Shown: positions 37,911-46,424 of the stretch, one piece after another | Layout: each line of letters opens with the position of its first letter | Position numbering within the stretch: the stretch's first letter is position 1 | Origin: Burkholderia sp. PAMC 26561 | Lineage (GTDB): Bacteria; Pseudomonadota; Gammaproteobacteria; Burkholderiales; Burkholderiaceae | Assembly (NCBI RefSeq): GCF_001557535.2 | Contig: NZ_CP014310.1 | Span: 248,001 to 312,000, forward strand | Reading direction: 5' to 3' | Length of the DNA stretch: 64,000 bases | Made by a program: the position numbers and the translations under genes | Notes under the pieces: model-generated | The model's input: the letters and a program-made list of their open reading frames with translations, nothing else | What the model was told of the DNA's origin: nothing | The model's database searches: none

Positions 37911-39056
37911 ATGCGTGTCAAGATTCAAAAACCGTTGGCGATCAGCGTCGCGGCCATGTTGTTAACGTCGTTGGCAACGAGTGCGGTCGCAGACGATGTC
38001 GTAAAGATCGGCCATGTCGCACCGCTTACCGGCGGCATTGCTCATCTCGGTAAAGACAACGAAAACGGAGCCCGTCTGGCGGTTGAGGAAATCAATGCCA
38101 AGGGGCTGATCATCGGTGGCCGGAAGATCACGCTGCAACTCGATGCACAAGACGATGCGGGCGACCCGCGTACCGGAACGCAAGTTGCGCAGAAGCTGGT
38201 CGACGATAAGGTCGTCGCCGTGGTGGGTCACTTGAACTCGGGCACCTCGATCCCGGCTTCGAAGATCTACAGCGATGCGGGCATCGTGCAGGTTTCGCCG
38301 TCGGCAACGAACCCGGCTTATACGCAACAAGGTTTCAAGACGACGTACCGCGTCGTCGCGACCGATGCGCAACAAGGCCCGGCACTGGCTACCTACGCCG
38401 TCAAGGGCTTGAAATTGAAGAGCGTCGCGATCGTCGACGACTCGACCGCTTACGGCCAGGGTCTCGCCAACGAATTCGAAAAGACCGCCAGGTCGCTGGG
38501 CCTGAACGTGATGTCGCATGACGCGACGAACGACAAGGCTGTCGACTTCCGCGCGATTCTGACGAAGATCAAGGGCGAAAACCCGGACGCGATCATGTAC
38601 GGCGGTATGGACGCAACCGGCGGCCCGTTCGCGAAGCAGGCCAGGCAGCTCGGCCTGCGTGCGAAGGTGCTGGCTGGCGACGGCGTGTGTACCGACAAGC
38701 TGGCTGACCTGGCGGGTGACGCAACCGACAACATCGTCTGCTCGGAAGCCGGTATGGCGCTCGAGAAGATGGCTGGCGGCCCGGCGTTCCTCGCCAAGTA
38801 TCAGAAGCGTTTCGGTCAGCCGATCCAGATCTACGCACCGTTCACGTATGACGCTGTGTACATCGTCGTCGACGCGATGAAGCGTGCTAACTCGACCGAT
38901 CCGGCGAAGATCCTGGCGGCTATGCCGGCGACCGACTACCAAGGCGTCATTGGTGAAACTACGTTCGACTCGAAGGGCGACCTGAAGCACGGCGTGATCT
39001 CGCTGTACGGCTACAAGGCAGGCAAGAAGACGCTGCTGGACGTGGTCAAGATGTAA
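37911..39056 (+). CDS. livK: Branched-chain amino-acid ABC transporter substrate-binding protein
   Basis: 381 residues from ATG 37911, with GGAG upstream. The signal peptide MRVKIQKPLAISVAAMLLTS (first 20 residues) is cut after AVA. Mature start DDVVKIGHVAPLTGGIAHLG, then VVAVVGHLNSGTSIPASKIY and VDDSTAYGQGLANEFEK, a type I periplasmic fold for Leu/Ile/Val. It is complete, and could serve livHMGF in place of the beheaded copy at 28170. It is monocistronic, with a terminator at 39113. Confidence 0.93.
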   Translation: MRVKIQKPLAISVAAMLLTSLATSAVADDVVKIGHVAPLTGGIAHLGKDNENGARLAVEEINAKGLIIGGRKITLQLDAQDDAGDPRTGTQVAQKLVDDKVVAVVGHLNSGTSIPASKIYSDAGIVQVSPSATNPAYTQQGFKTTYRVVATDAQQGPALATYAVKGLKLKSVAIVDDSTAYGQGLANEFEKTARSLGLNVMSHDATNDKAVDFRAILTKIKGENPDAIMYGGMDATGGPFAKQARQLGLRAKVLAGDGVCTDKLADLAGDATDNIVCSEAGMALEKMAGGPAFLAKYQKRFGQPIQIYAPFTYDAVYIVVDAMKRANSTDPAKILAAMPATDYQGVIGETTFDSKGDLKHGVISLYGYKAGKKTLLDVVKM

Positions 39057-39112
39057 GCATTATGGCGAATGGCGGTGGGCGTTTCGTCTTCCGCCTGTCG
39101 GATATCTTAAGG

Positions 39113-39145
39113 CACGCGGTTCTTAAGAACTGCGTGTTTTTTTGG
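39113..39145 (+). terminator. Intrinsic terminator after livK
   Basis: CACGCGGTTCTT pairs with AAGAACTGCGTG (one mismatch), directly followed by seven or more T. Located 57 bases after the livK stop. Confidence 0.9.
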
Positions 39146-39217
39146 GGGGTGCGCCCAGCATGGCGCAATCGTCGAGGCGTGAGTTCTCCGTTGCGTTGAG
39201 CCGCCGCTGCCGTGAAC

Positions 39218-39241
39218 TTAACTCACGCCGGCGTGAGTTAA
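39218..39241. promoter_or_regulatory. Perfect 24-bp palindrome, possible operator
   Basis: The half-site TTAACTCACGCC and its exact complement make a perfect dyad with no spacer. A further half-site (GGCGTGAGTT) lies at about 39176-39186. No T-run follows, so it is more like a binding site than a terminator. The gene it serves is unclear, since the next 500 bases look decayed. Confidence 0.45.
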
Positions 39242-39375
39242 TGTGATTTGCCGTCCAGCTGAAACCCGATGATCATCTCGATGTAGCCCACATGCAAGGT
39301 GTGTTTCGAAACGCATCTGCTGTCGGCCACGTAGCCATCGAACCATTCGAGACAGCGACGCGTCGCGCCCTGAGG

Positions 39376-39720
39376 AGAGTCATGAAACCCATGGGACGCC
39401 GCATCGGTGGCGCCCTAACGCTAGCCGCCCTGTTGAACAGTGCGACACGGTTCTTTGGCATCTGCCCTTTTCTGACGTTCTCTGCAGTCATCGTGCCCGA
39501 GTTGACTGCGCTGCGCTTTCTGACGGGCCACGGTGCGGGTTCCGCGGTGCCCTGCGCGATCGCGCTCCGCGTAGTGTCTGCGTGCTACGTTCAGGTTGTT
39601 CGTCTGCTGCGTTGTTTGCAGCTGGCTTTGTCGCGGTGGACTTTTTCGCCAGCGACGCGCCGAAAGGCATCACCGCGCTTGCGGCTGAGATCCGTTCGAC
39701 CGGCCGCGGATCGGTGGTGA
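39376..39720 (+). pseudogene. Remnant of an MFS transporter (aromatic-acid symporter type)
   Basis: The frame reads PMGRRIGGALTLAALLNSAT, then FFGICPFLTFSAVIVPELTALRFLTGHGAG (in parts), which resembles the DRxGRR loop and helices 3-4 of an MFS aromatic-acid symporter. Similarity is lost after about 39560, and other frames carry short hydrophobic echoes. No intact start or length (normally about 440 residues). Tentative. Confidence 0.35.
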
Positions 39721-39853
39721 GTATTGTGCGCCCCGGCGGTATCGCGGGGCCGGCGCTCGCGCGATACGGGGAGGTTGAGTTGCGGTCGAGGCCGTTTAGC
39801 GGCTGCAATGGGCCATGCACATCAATACAGGCCAATTTATGGAAAATGAGCAC

Positions 39854-41428
39854 ATGAAGTCTGAAATGAACGGCGCGGAGAGTCTGGTGCGCACGCTGCT
39901 CGCGAGCGGCGTCGACACCTGTTTTGCAAACCCCGGCACCTCGGAGATGCATTTTCTCGCCGCGCTCGACAGGGTCGGCACGCTGCGCTGCGTGCTCGGT
40001 CTGGCGGAGGGCGTGCTGACGGGCGCCGCCGACGGCTACTTCCGGATGCGCAGGCAGCCTGCCTGTACGCTGCTGCATCTCGCGCCGGGCCTCGCGAACG
40101 GTATCGCCAATCTGCATAACGCGAAGAAGGCGGGGTCGGGCATCGTCAACATCGTCGGCGAGCATGCTACCTACCATCTAGAACACGACGCGCCGCTGAC
40201 CGCAGACATTGCCGGTCTTGCACGGCCGATGTCGCATTGGGTACGGACGTCGGCGTCGTCGCGCGAGGTCGCGGCGGACGGCGCTGCTGCCGTATGCGCC
40301 GCGCGCGAAGGAGCGGGACGTATCGCCACCTTGATCTTGCCGGCTGATGCATCGTGGGGCGAAGCCGCCGGCGTCCGCCGCGCGCCGGCGCCGGCACCCC
40401 GTTCCGAGGTGTCGGCTGCCGCCGTCGTCGAGGCGGCACGCGCGCTTCGCGAGCCGGCCGCGGCGGGGACCACGGTGCTGTTGCTGGGCGGTGATGCGTT
40501 GCACGCGCAACCACTCGAATGGGCAGGGCGGATCGCCGCGCGAACCGGCTGCCAACTGCTCGCCGAAGGACAAAACGCGCGCATGGCGCGTGGCGCGGGC
40601 CGTGTGAAAGTGGGTCGTCTGCCGTTCGACGTCGACGCGGCAGTGGCCGCACTGGCCGGGGTGCGGCGGATCGTACTGGCCGGCGCGAGACTGCCGGTCG
40701 CATTCTTTGCGTATCCGGGCAAGCCGAGTCTGGTTGCGCCGCCCGATTGCGAAATCGTCACGCTCGCATCGGCCGACGATTCGCTCGACGCGGCGCTCGA
40801 AGCACTGGCGCATGAACTCGATGCCGGTACCTTGCCGCCCGCGCATGTTGCCGCGCGGCGGCCACCCGCGTTGCCTGCCGATATGGGTCGCCCCACTTCG
40901 GACGGCATCGCCGCGGTGATCGCCGCGCATTTGCCGGAACAGGCGATCGTGGTCGACGAATCGGTGTCGTTGGGCCGGGGCTTTTTTCCACCCACTAGCG
41001 AAGGCGCGTCGCACGACTGGCTCAACAGCGTCGGCTCGTCGTTAGGCTACGCATTGCCCGTGGCAATCGGCGCGGCGATTGCCACGCCGCAGCGCAAGGT
41101 CCTCGCGTTGGTCGGCGACGGCAGCGCGATGTACAACCTGCCCGCGCTGTGGACGATGGCCCGCGAGCAGCTCGATGTGACGGTCGTGATTCTGGCGAAC
41201 CGGTCGTACAACGTGCTGCGCGGCGAACTCGCCAAAATGGGCGGCCGGGTGACGGGGCGCGTCGCGCTCGACATGCTGTCGCTCGATCGTCCGGATCTGG
41301 ACTTCGTGGCGCTCGCGAAAGGCCACGGGGTGCCGGCTCGCCGCGCGGATACGCTCGACGCGTTCTCGAAGGCGCTTGCTCAGAGCCTTGCGGAGGCGGG
41401 GCCGTCGCTGATCGAACTGGTGGTCTGA
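39854..41428 (+). CDS. Thiamine-diphosphate-dependent enzyme, acetolactate synthase / benzoylformate decarboxylase-like
   Basis: 524 residues from ATG 39854 (MKSEMNGAESLVRTLLASGV). The PYR domain has FANPGTSEMHFLAAL and the catalytic Glu in CVLGLAEGVLTGAADGY. The ThDP-binding motif is LALVGDGSAMYNLPALWTMA, with NRSYN about 25 residues later. High Ala content in the middle domain is unusual but in frame. In Burkholderia such proteins are annotated as acetolactate-synthase large-subunit homologues, yet no small subunit or FAD-site evidence is present; the true substrate is open. It appears intact. Confidence 0.8.
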   Translation: MKSEMNGAESLVRTLLASGVDTCFANPGTSEMHFLAALDRVGTLRCVLGLAEGVLTGAADGYFRMRRQPACTLLHLAPGLANGIANLHNAKKAGSGIVNIVGEHATYHLEHDAPLTADIAGLARPMSHWVRTSASSREVAADGAAAVCAAREGAGRIATLILPADASWGEAAGVRRAPAPAPRSEVSAAAVVEAARALREPAAAGTTVLLLGGDALHAQPLEWAGRIAARTGCQLLAEGQNARMARGAGRVKVGRLPFDVDAAVAALAGVRRIVLAGARLPVAFFAYPGKPSLVAPPDCEIVTLASADDSLDAALEALAHELDAGTLPPAHVAARRPPALPADMGRPTSDGIAAVIAAHLPEQAIVVDESVSLGRGFFPPTSEGASHDWLNSVGSSLGYALPVAIGAAIATPQRKVLALVGDGSAMYNLPALWTMAREQLDVTVVILANRSYNVLRGELAKMGGRVTGRVALDMLSLDRPDLDFVALAKGHGVPARRADTLDAFSKALAQSLAEAGPSLIELVV

Positions 41429-41499
41429 CGTCCCCCGGCGCCTGCACGCAGCGTGGGGTAACAGGTCCCGTGTCGTCGGTCCGTTAATGGTCTATATGG

Positions 41500-41939
41500 C
41501 CCAAAGCAGATCGAGCGCGATGATCATATCGACGGCGACGAGTTTTTCGCGGAACTCAACGCGCTCGACCGCCCGGCAAAGCATTCGGTAATGCAGCCTC
41601 CGCTGCTGTCGTACCGGATCTTGCCGAGCGCACGTATCAGCGTCGAATCAGCGTCGACGAACTGCGAAGCTACCTTGTCCGGGCTGTTGGATGGGACACG
41701 TGGCGACAGACGTCATCGCGGATTCAAGATGTGATCCAGCAGATTCGCCGATTCCCCGACACCGGGCACTTGCCTGCGAGCTTGAGGGCGTGCTCGAAGA
41801 CGGTTTTCCTCAGGTCCTTTCCGGCAAGAACCGAGTCATTTATCAGGTGCGAGGCGACATGGTTTTCATTCACCTCGTGGTGGACGCGCGGCGCGATCTG
41901 CCGGCCCTCCTTCAGAGAATCGTGCTTCGCCTGATGTAA
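41500..41939 (+). pseudogene. Remnant RelE/ParE-type toxin with upstream antitoxin-like sequence
   Basis: One frame reads TYQRRISVDELRSYLVRAVG and IQDVIQQIRRFPDTGHLPA. Near 41780 the homology shifts to another frame reading ELEGVLEDGFPQVLSGKNRV and IYQVRGDMVFIHLVVDARRD to the stop at 41939. The second half is a typical ParE/RelE C-terminal strand pair. Sequence before 41640 (DEFFAELNALDRP) may be the end of an antitoxin. The indel makes it nonfunctional. Confidence 0.5.
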
Positions 41940-42122
41940 GCGAATGCCGCCCGCCCGGCCGCGCCCGCCTGTTTCCTGCCGCCCGCCCAGCCACTCGCTG
42001 ATCGCCCGCGCGACGCGTCGCACCACCGACACGAGTTGCTTCGTCAGCGTTTCGTCGGTGTACTCGCTGGTGCCGGTCACGCTGATCGCAGCCACCGTGC
42101 GTCCGGTCACGTCGCGCACGGG
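41938..42122 (-). pseudogene. IclR-family regulator C-terminal fragment
   Basis: The minus strand reads PVRDVTGRTVAAISVTGTSE, then YTDETLTKQLVSVVRRVARA and ISEWLGG, matching the end of IclR effector-binding domains. It begins abruptly near 42122 next to the integrase gene, so the 5' part has been lost. Confidence 0.65.
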
Positions 42123-42485
42123 TGACCATTCCCAAGGCGCAGAATCAAGCTCCCTTCATTGAAGAGGAGTTTGTCATGGAAACGCTTAATTCCTCCGACG
42201 CCCGCCGGGCGCCTTGGAACAAGGGAAGGCTGACCGGTCAGAAGCCGCCGTTGAAGCTCCGTGAGATTTGGGCAATTCGGACGAGGCTCCAGATGTCTTC
42301 CAACGCTCGCGAGTTGGCGCTTTTCAACCTTGCGATCGACAGCAAGCTTCGCGCGTGCGATCTGACGCGACTGCAAGTGCAGGACGTCTACATGGGAGGT
42401 CATGTCGTAGCTCGCGCGACCTTCATGCAGCAAAAAACACATAGACCGGTGCAGTTTGAAATCACGGAGCAGACCCGTCAAAGTG

Positions 42486-43587
42486 GGCGGTCTCAAGTCG
42501 AAGTGCAACAACTGGTCTAATGTTTAGATGACGTTGCTAGATCCGCTGCTTTCAGTGTCGCGGCAAATACCTCAAATGGTGAATGAAACGCATGCGTAGC
42601 ACGAGGGCGGTTGTTCAAGCTGTCTGCAATGACGTCGAGGTCGGCCTGACTATGGACGGAAAGGTCGGTGCCTTTGGGCAAGTACTCGCGCAACAGGCCG
42701 TTGGTATTTTCACAAGTTCCTCGCTGCCACGGGCTGTGTGGATCGCAAAAATATACGTTCACGCCTGTTTGAGCGGCAAGTTCTTGATGCCGTGAGAGTT
42801 CGCGCCCCTGGTCGTAAGTGAAGCTGTGACGCAAGTGCTCGGGGATCGAGTTGAGCTTGGCAGAGAAGCCAGCCAGTGCAGATTCGGCTGTGGCATCGTC
42901 CATCTTAGCCAGCAGCACGAGACGGCTGGTTCTCTCCACCAACACGCCCACAGAGGAGCGATTGCCTTCGCCTTTAATGAAGTCGCCCTCCCAGTGCCCT
43001 GGCATCACGCGATCCTCTATTTCAGGTGGGCGCACGTGAATGCTGACCATATTTGGAATTTGCCAGCGGCGATCACTACCCCGTGTACGCGACATACGGG
43101 CGCGATGAGCACGACGCAAACAAGCAATGAGTTGACGCCGTAGTTCGCCGCCTGGGTGGGCGTAGATAGTGGTGTAAATCGTTTCGTGCGAGACCTGCAA
43201 AGTCGGATCGTTTGGGAACATACGCTTGAGGACTCCAGAGATTTGCTGAGGCGACCAACGCCACTCGAGCAGCGTAAGGACGACCCTCCAGCAAGCGCTG
43301 TGAGGCCCGAGTTTGGGCGCACCCGCACTGTTGGATCGTCGGGCCAAACTGAGTGCGTGCGCCGCTGCTGGGACATAACCAAGCACTGAGCTATTGCGCC
43401 TGAGCTCGCGGCTAAGGGTAGAGGCCGAGCGCCCGAGTATTCGGGCCATGGCCCGAATACTAGAACCCCGTTGACGTAGGCTCGCAATCTCCAGACGTTC
43501 CTCAGCTTGCAACTGCTCGTACTGATTTGCTTTATGCATTACAACACCTTATACGCTTTGGTGTTGCGCTTCAATTTTGAGCCCGCC
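42486..43587 (-). mobile_element. Complete IS30-family insertion sequence, 1102 bp
   Basis: The imperfect inverted repeats start GGCGGTCTCAAGTCGAAGTG at 42486 and GGCGGGCTCAAAATTGAAGC on the other strand at 43587. A 3-bp direct repeat GTG (42483-42485 and 43588-43590) flanks it, as expected for IS30. The transposase fills most of its length. Confidence 0.88.
42517..43539 (-). CDS. IS30-family transposase
   Basis: 340 residues. The N-terminal HTH (LEIASLRQRGSSIRAMARIL, then GRSASTLSRELRRN) precedes the DDE core: GHWEGDFIKG (first Asp), FTYDQGRE (second Asp) and a C-terminal Glu in CENTNGLLREYLPKG. No frameshift seen. Confidence 0.92.
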   Translation of the reverse strand: MHKANQYEQLQAEERLEIASLRQRGSSIRAMARILGRSASTLSRELRRNSSVLGYVPAAAHALSLARRSNSAGAPKLGPHSACWRVVLTLLEWRWSPQQISGVLKRMFPNDPTLQVSHETIYTTIYAHPGGELRRQLIACLRRAHRARMSRTRGSDRRWQIPNMVSIHVRPPEIEDRVMPGHWEGDFIKGEGNRSSVGVLVERTSRLVLLAKMDDATAESALAGFSAKLNSIPEHLRHSFTYDQGRELSRHQELAAQTGVNVYFCDPHSPWQRGTCENTNGLLREYLPKGTDLSVHSQADLDVIADSLNNRPRATHAFHSPFEVFAATLKAADLATSSKH

Positions 43588-44129
43588 GTGTCTCTGCCTG
43601 GATCTCGGCGCGGGGATTAAAGCCTGCCGATTATTTGTTTCCAAGTCGGCTGCATGCTTCGGCGCACGTCTCGACGCGCCAGTATGCGCGAATCGTTCAT
43701 CGTTGGATCGCGTCGATCGGACTCGATGACAGCGCGTATGGCACGCACACCATGCGACGCACGAAAGCGTCGTTGATCTATCGACGCACCAAGAATCTGC
43801 GCGCCGTGCAATTGCTGTTGGGCCATACAAAAATTGAAAGCACCGTGCGATACCTTGGGATCGAGGTAGACGATGCACTCGAGATGGCCGAGCAGACGGA
43901 AGTCTGAACGACGGCGGCCGGCAAGCGCACGCTTGGCCGGCCGCAGGCGGTCACCGCCGAGCGAGGAAGGGTGACGCACAGGCGTCTGATATTCTTCGAG
44001 AACAGCCATTGCGAGTGCGACCTTGTATGTGCATGAATTGCTAGCTTATGAAGGGGTGGGCTAACTCTGGCGGCGCCTAGCGAGCGTGCTTTCGACTCCA
44101 GACTGACATCTTCGTGGAGAAAAGTCTTC

Positions 44130-45501
44130 ATGTTTCGACTGGTGCTGCTGGTTCTAGGTGTGAATTTGATCAGAAACGTTGGCCGGTTTTCCTCGTGCTC
44201 GGCGTGATTTGGATTCTGGTCGGGATCGGGTTGTTTATTGATGCACTGGACAATGCCATCTCGTTCCCTTTCGCGCCTCTCGCTTGGTTTCTGCTGATTG
44301 ACGGATTTATCGCGATGGCGGCCGCATCGGTCGGCGTTGGAGGGCAGCGCGTTCTTCGTTTTGTAAGAGGAACGGCAATGATGCTTGCGGCCGTCCTCAT
44401 TTTCGCGGGGCACCATCACGGCGATTTCATCCTCGCGATGCTATCCGGCACGTTTTTTCTTGCTGATGGTGTGCTGCAATGTACTTCCGCGTGGGTAATT
44501 CGCCATCGTCGATGGCGCGCTGCATTTACATGGGGAGTACTGGAAATACTATTTGCGATCTCTGTCTATCAACCCTATCCGACACACTACTACGGAACAA
44601 TGCCATGGTGCCTTGCCGCGCTCTTTGTGTTTATTGGTGGGAATACATTGCTTGTGGGCGCGCGTGTTCGCAACATGGTGCGCAATCCGGCCTTCGCAAC
44701 TTCAAACAAGTCCATGTTACGTCCAGCAGCCGTGCCGTCCACTGTCCTGCCGGCGTCTAATCAAACCGCATGGGACGGTCCACCGCTTGATGGCGAGGAT
44801 GCTCTCACGGTGCATGTCTGGACCCCGACAGGTTCCTCCAAAGGTGAACCACGGAACTATCCGGTGATCGATCGTTATATTGCAGCAGTGGATAAGAACG
44901 GAGTGATCTCGACAGGTCATGCAGCTTTGGAGACACCCGAAGGTGTCTATGTGAGACTTTATCCTGCGGCGGAAATAGACCGGTCTCCCGATGAATTCTC
45001 AAGGCTGCTACGCGTGACGCCGGACAACAATGTTGCGGGGGTATTTCAGCCAAGTTACCCATACGAATCGAAAGCGTGGTGTCCCCTACCATTCGGGTTC
45101 GCATTCGCAACTATGACCCTGCAAAACTGCAAGCGTTCTGGGATCACTACCGGCAAAATACGACATACAACCTTACTCATCGGAACTGTTCGAGTTCGGT
45201 TGCATACGCGCTTGAGGCCGCACTTGATGGTGCAGTCGGGCGCTTATATGGCAATAGCGTTGGTTGGGGCGCCTTCGTGCGGCTGTTCTTTACGCCGGAA
45301 CTTTGGGTTGCTGCCCAGATCCGCAAGCGCGCTCTAACGATGGCGTGGACGCCAGGGCCGGTTCTTGACTACTCCCGAGCGCTGAGCATGCTCGCTGACC
45401 CTCGGCCATTTTGGTGGCGCAAGATCCTGCGTCGTGCCTGGAAGATAAATTCAAACGCTGCGGCTGCCAAAACTGATTCGATGCGATCGGATGGCAGTTA
45501 G
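44130..45501 (+). pseudogene. HdeD-like membrane protein fused to a His/Cys hydrolase-like domain, two frameshifts
   Basis: The family's usual start MFRLVLLVLG reads at 44130, then near 44160 the homology moves to another frame (KRWPVFLVLGVIWILVGIGL). Six hydrophobic segments form an HdeD/DUF308 domain to about residue 190. A soluble domain follows: VISTGHAALETPEGVYVRLY, a second frame break near 45090, then IRVRIRNYDPAKLQAFW and YNLTHRNCSSSVAYALEAAL to 45501. The GHAAL histidine and NCSSS cysteine resemble the catalytic pair of NlpC/P60-like folds; that is inference. HdeD itself is linked to acid resistance in enterics. Confidence 0.6.
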
Positions 45502-45893
45502 TAAGCCCGGTCGCTTGTTCGGCTTATGCAAAAGACGAGCGACCCGTCTACATCCGAAACCTGCCATCGGCGTCGCTTCAGTGCGAGCGGCAGCTGAGGG
45601 TCGATCACGGCCATCATAGAAACCGGTTGCCAAAAAGCCGGGCAAAAAACTCTACTAACGGTCTGGTCGGCTGGTGTCTTCATCACAGGAACAATGGGAC
45701 GTGTCGGCAGCGGCGATTTGTCATCAAAGAGCTGGCAATGCGGTCGGGCTAAGCGAGAGAAAGAGGCGGAGAAGGGCTCACGTCTCGGAGTGCTGAGCCC
45801 GCCAGCAAATCAAAATTGTCTTTTCCCTTCGACGTTGCTGGCATACAGCTCAATGATCGCGAATACGACACTCCTAGGCAAGCGGCTGAGGAA
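45502..45893. other. Intergenic, no gene supported
   Basis: Short frames on both strands show no family motif. The region separates the convergent HdeD-like and MOSC genes. Confidence 0.45.
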
Positions 45894-46418
45894 TCACTCG
45901 TCGATACGCGCGATGGCTTCGCCTACGCCTATGCGCCCTCTTGTTAGGACCTTCGCCGTTATGCCACCAAAACCTCGCGTCGCGTGATATCCGCCCACGC
46001 CAAGCGTTTCCTCTAGACGCGAGCAGGGATGACATTCGCCTGTCATCTCGAGCATTGCATCACCGATGCCAAACTTGCGGTCTTTCAACGCCAACAGATT
46101 AATGCCGCGCGTCACCAGATTGCGACGGAGAACCTCTGGCGCGAGCGTTTCCAGTCCCAGGTGACTTGCGATAGCCGCGAGACTCTCGGCCTGGATGAGG
46201 GTGACTTGCCGTTTTCCCGAATCGCGACTGTAGTGATCGCTTTCCAGCCCGACGTGCGGGTCTAGCATGGTTTCATCGACCGGGCGCATGACCAACCGCC
46301 GCTCGGGCCGCACGCCGATCCATATGAGCGCTCCGGATCTGATGGGCGCATTGAAGAGCCTGGTGAGCGAGGACTGTGGGTTGAGCGGCATAAATAGAAT
46401 AGGCTTTGAATTGAACAA
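45894..46418 (-). CDS. MOSC domain protein
   Basis: 174 residues. MOSC signatures: AIASHLGLETLAPEVLRRNL, VTRGINLLALKDRKFGIGDA, LEMTGECHPCSRLEETLG with the conserved Cys, and GFGGITAKVLTRGRIGVGEA. MOSC proteins bind sulfurated molybdenum cofactor; the partner here is unknown. No clear link to the Mo-hydroxylase operon 26 kb away. It appears intact. Confidence 0.88.
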   Translation of the reverse strand: MFNSKPILFMPLNPQSSLTRLFNAPIRSGALIWIGVRPERRLVMRPVDETMLDPHVGLESDHYSRDSGKRQVTLIQAESLAAIASHLGLETLAPEVLRRNLVTRGINLLALKDRKFGIGDAMLEMTGECHPCSRLEETLGVGGYHATRGFGGITAKVLTRGRIGVGEAIARIDE

Positions 46419-46424
46419 TGCGGA

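Larger units (their letters stand above)
42176..43907 (+). pseudogene. Tyrosine recombinase (small Burkholderia type) split by IS30
   Basis: 5' part from ATG 42176 (METLNSSDARRAPWNKGRL ... RLQMSSNARELALFNLAIDS, KLRACDLTRLQV); 3' part VSAWISARGLKPADYLFPSR, then YGTHTMRRTKASLIYRRTKN, LRAVQLLLGHTKIESTVRYL. Catalytic residues visible are Arg in SKLRACDL, His-x-x-Arg in HTMRRT, His in LLGHTK and the nucleophile Tyr in TVRYLG. Removing 42486-43587 and one GTG joins EQTRQS to VSAWIS in frame, giving about 209 residues. Confidence 0.85.
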
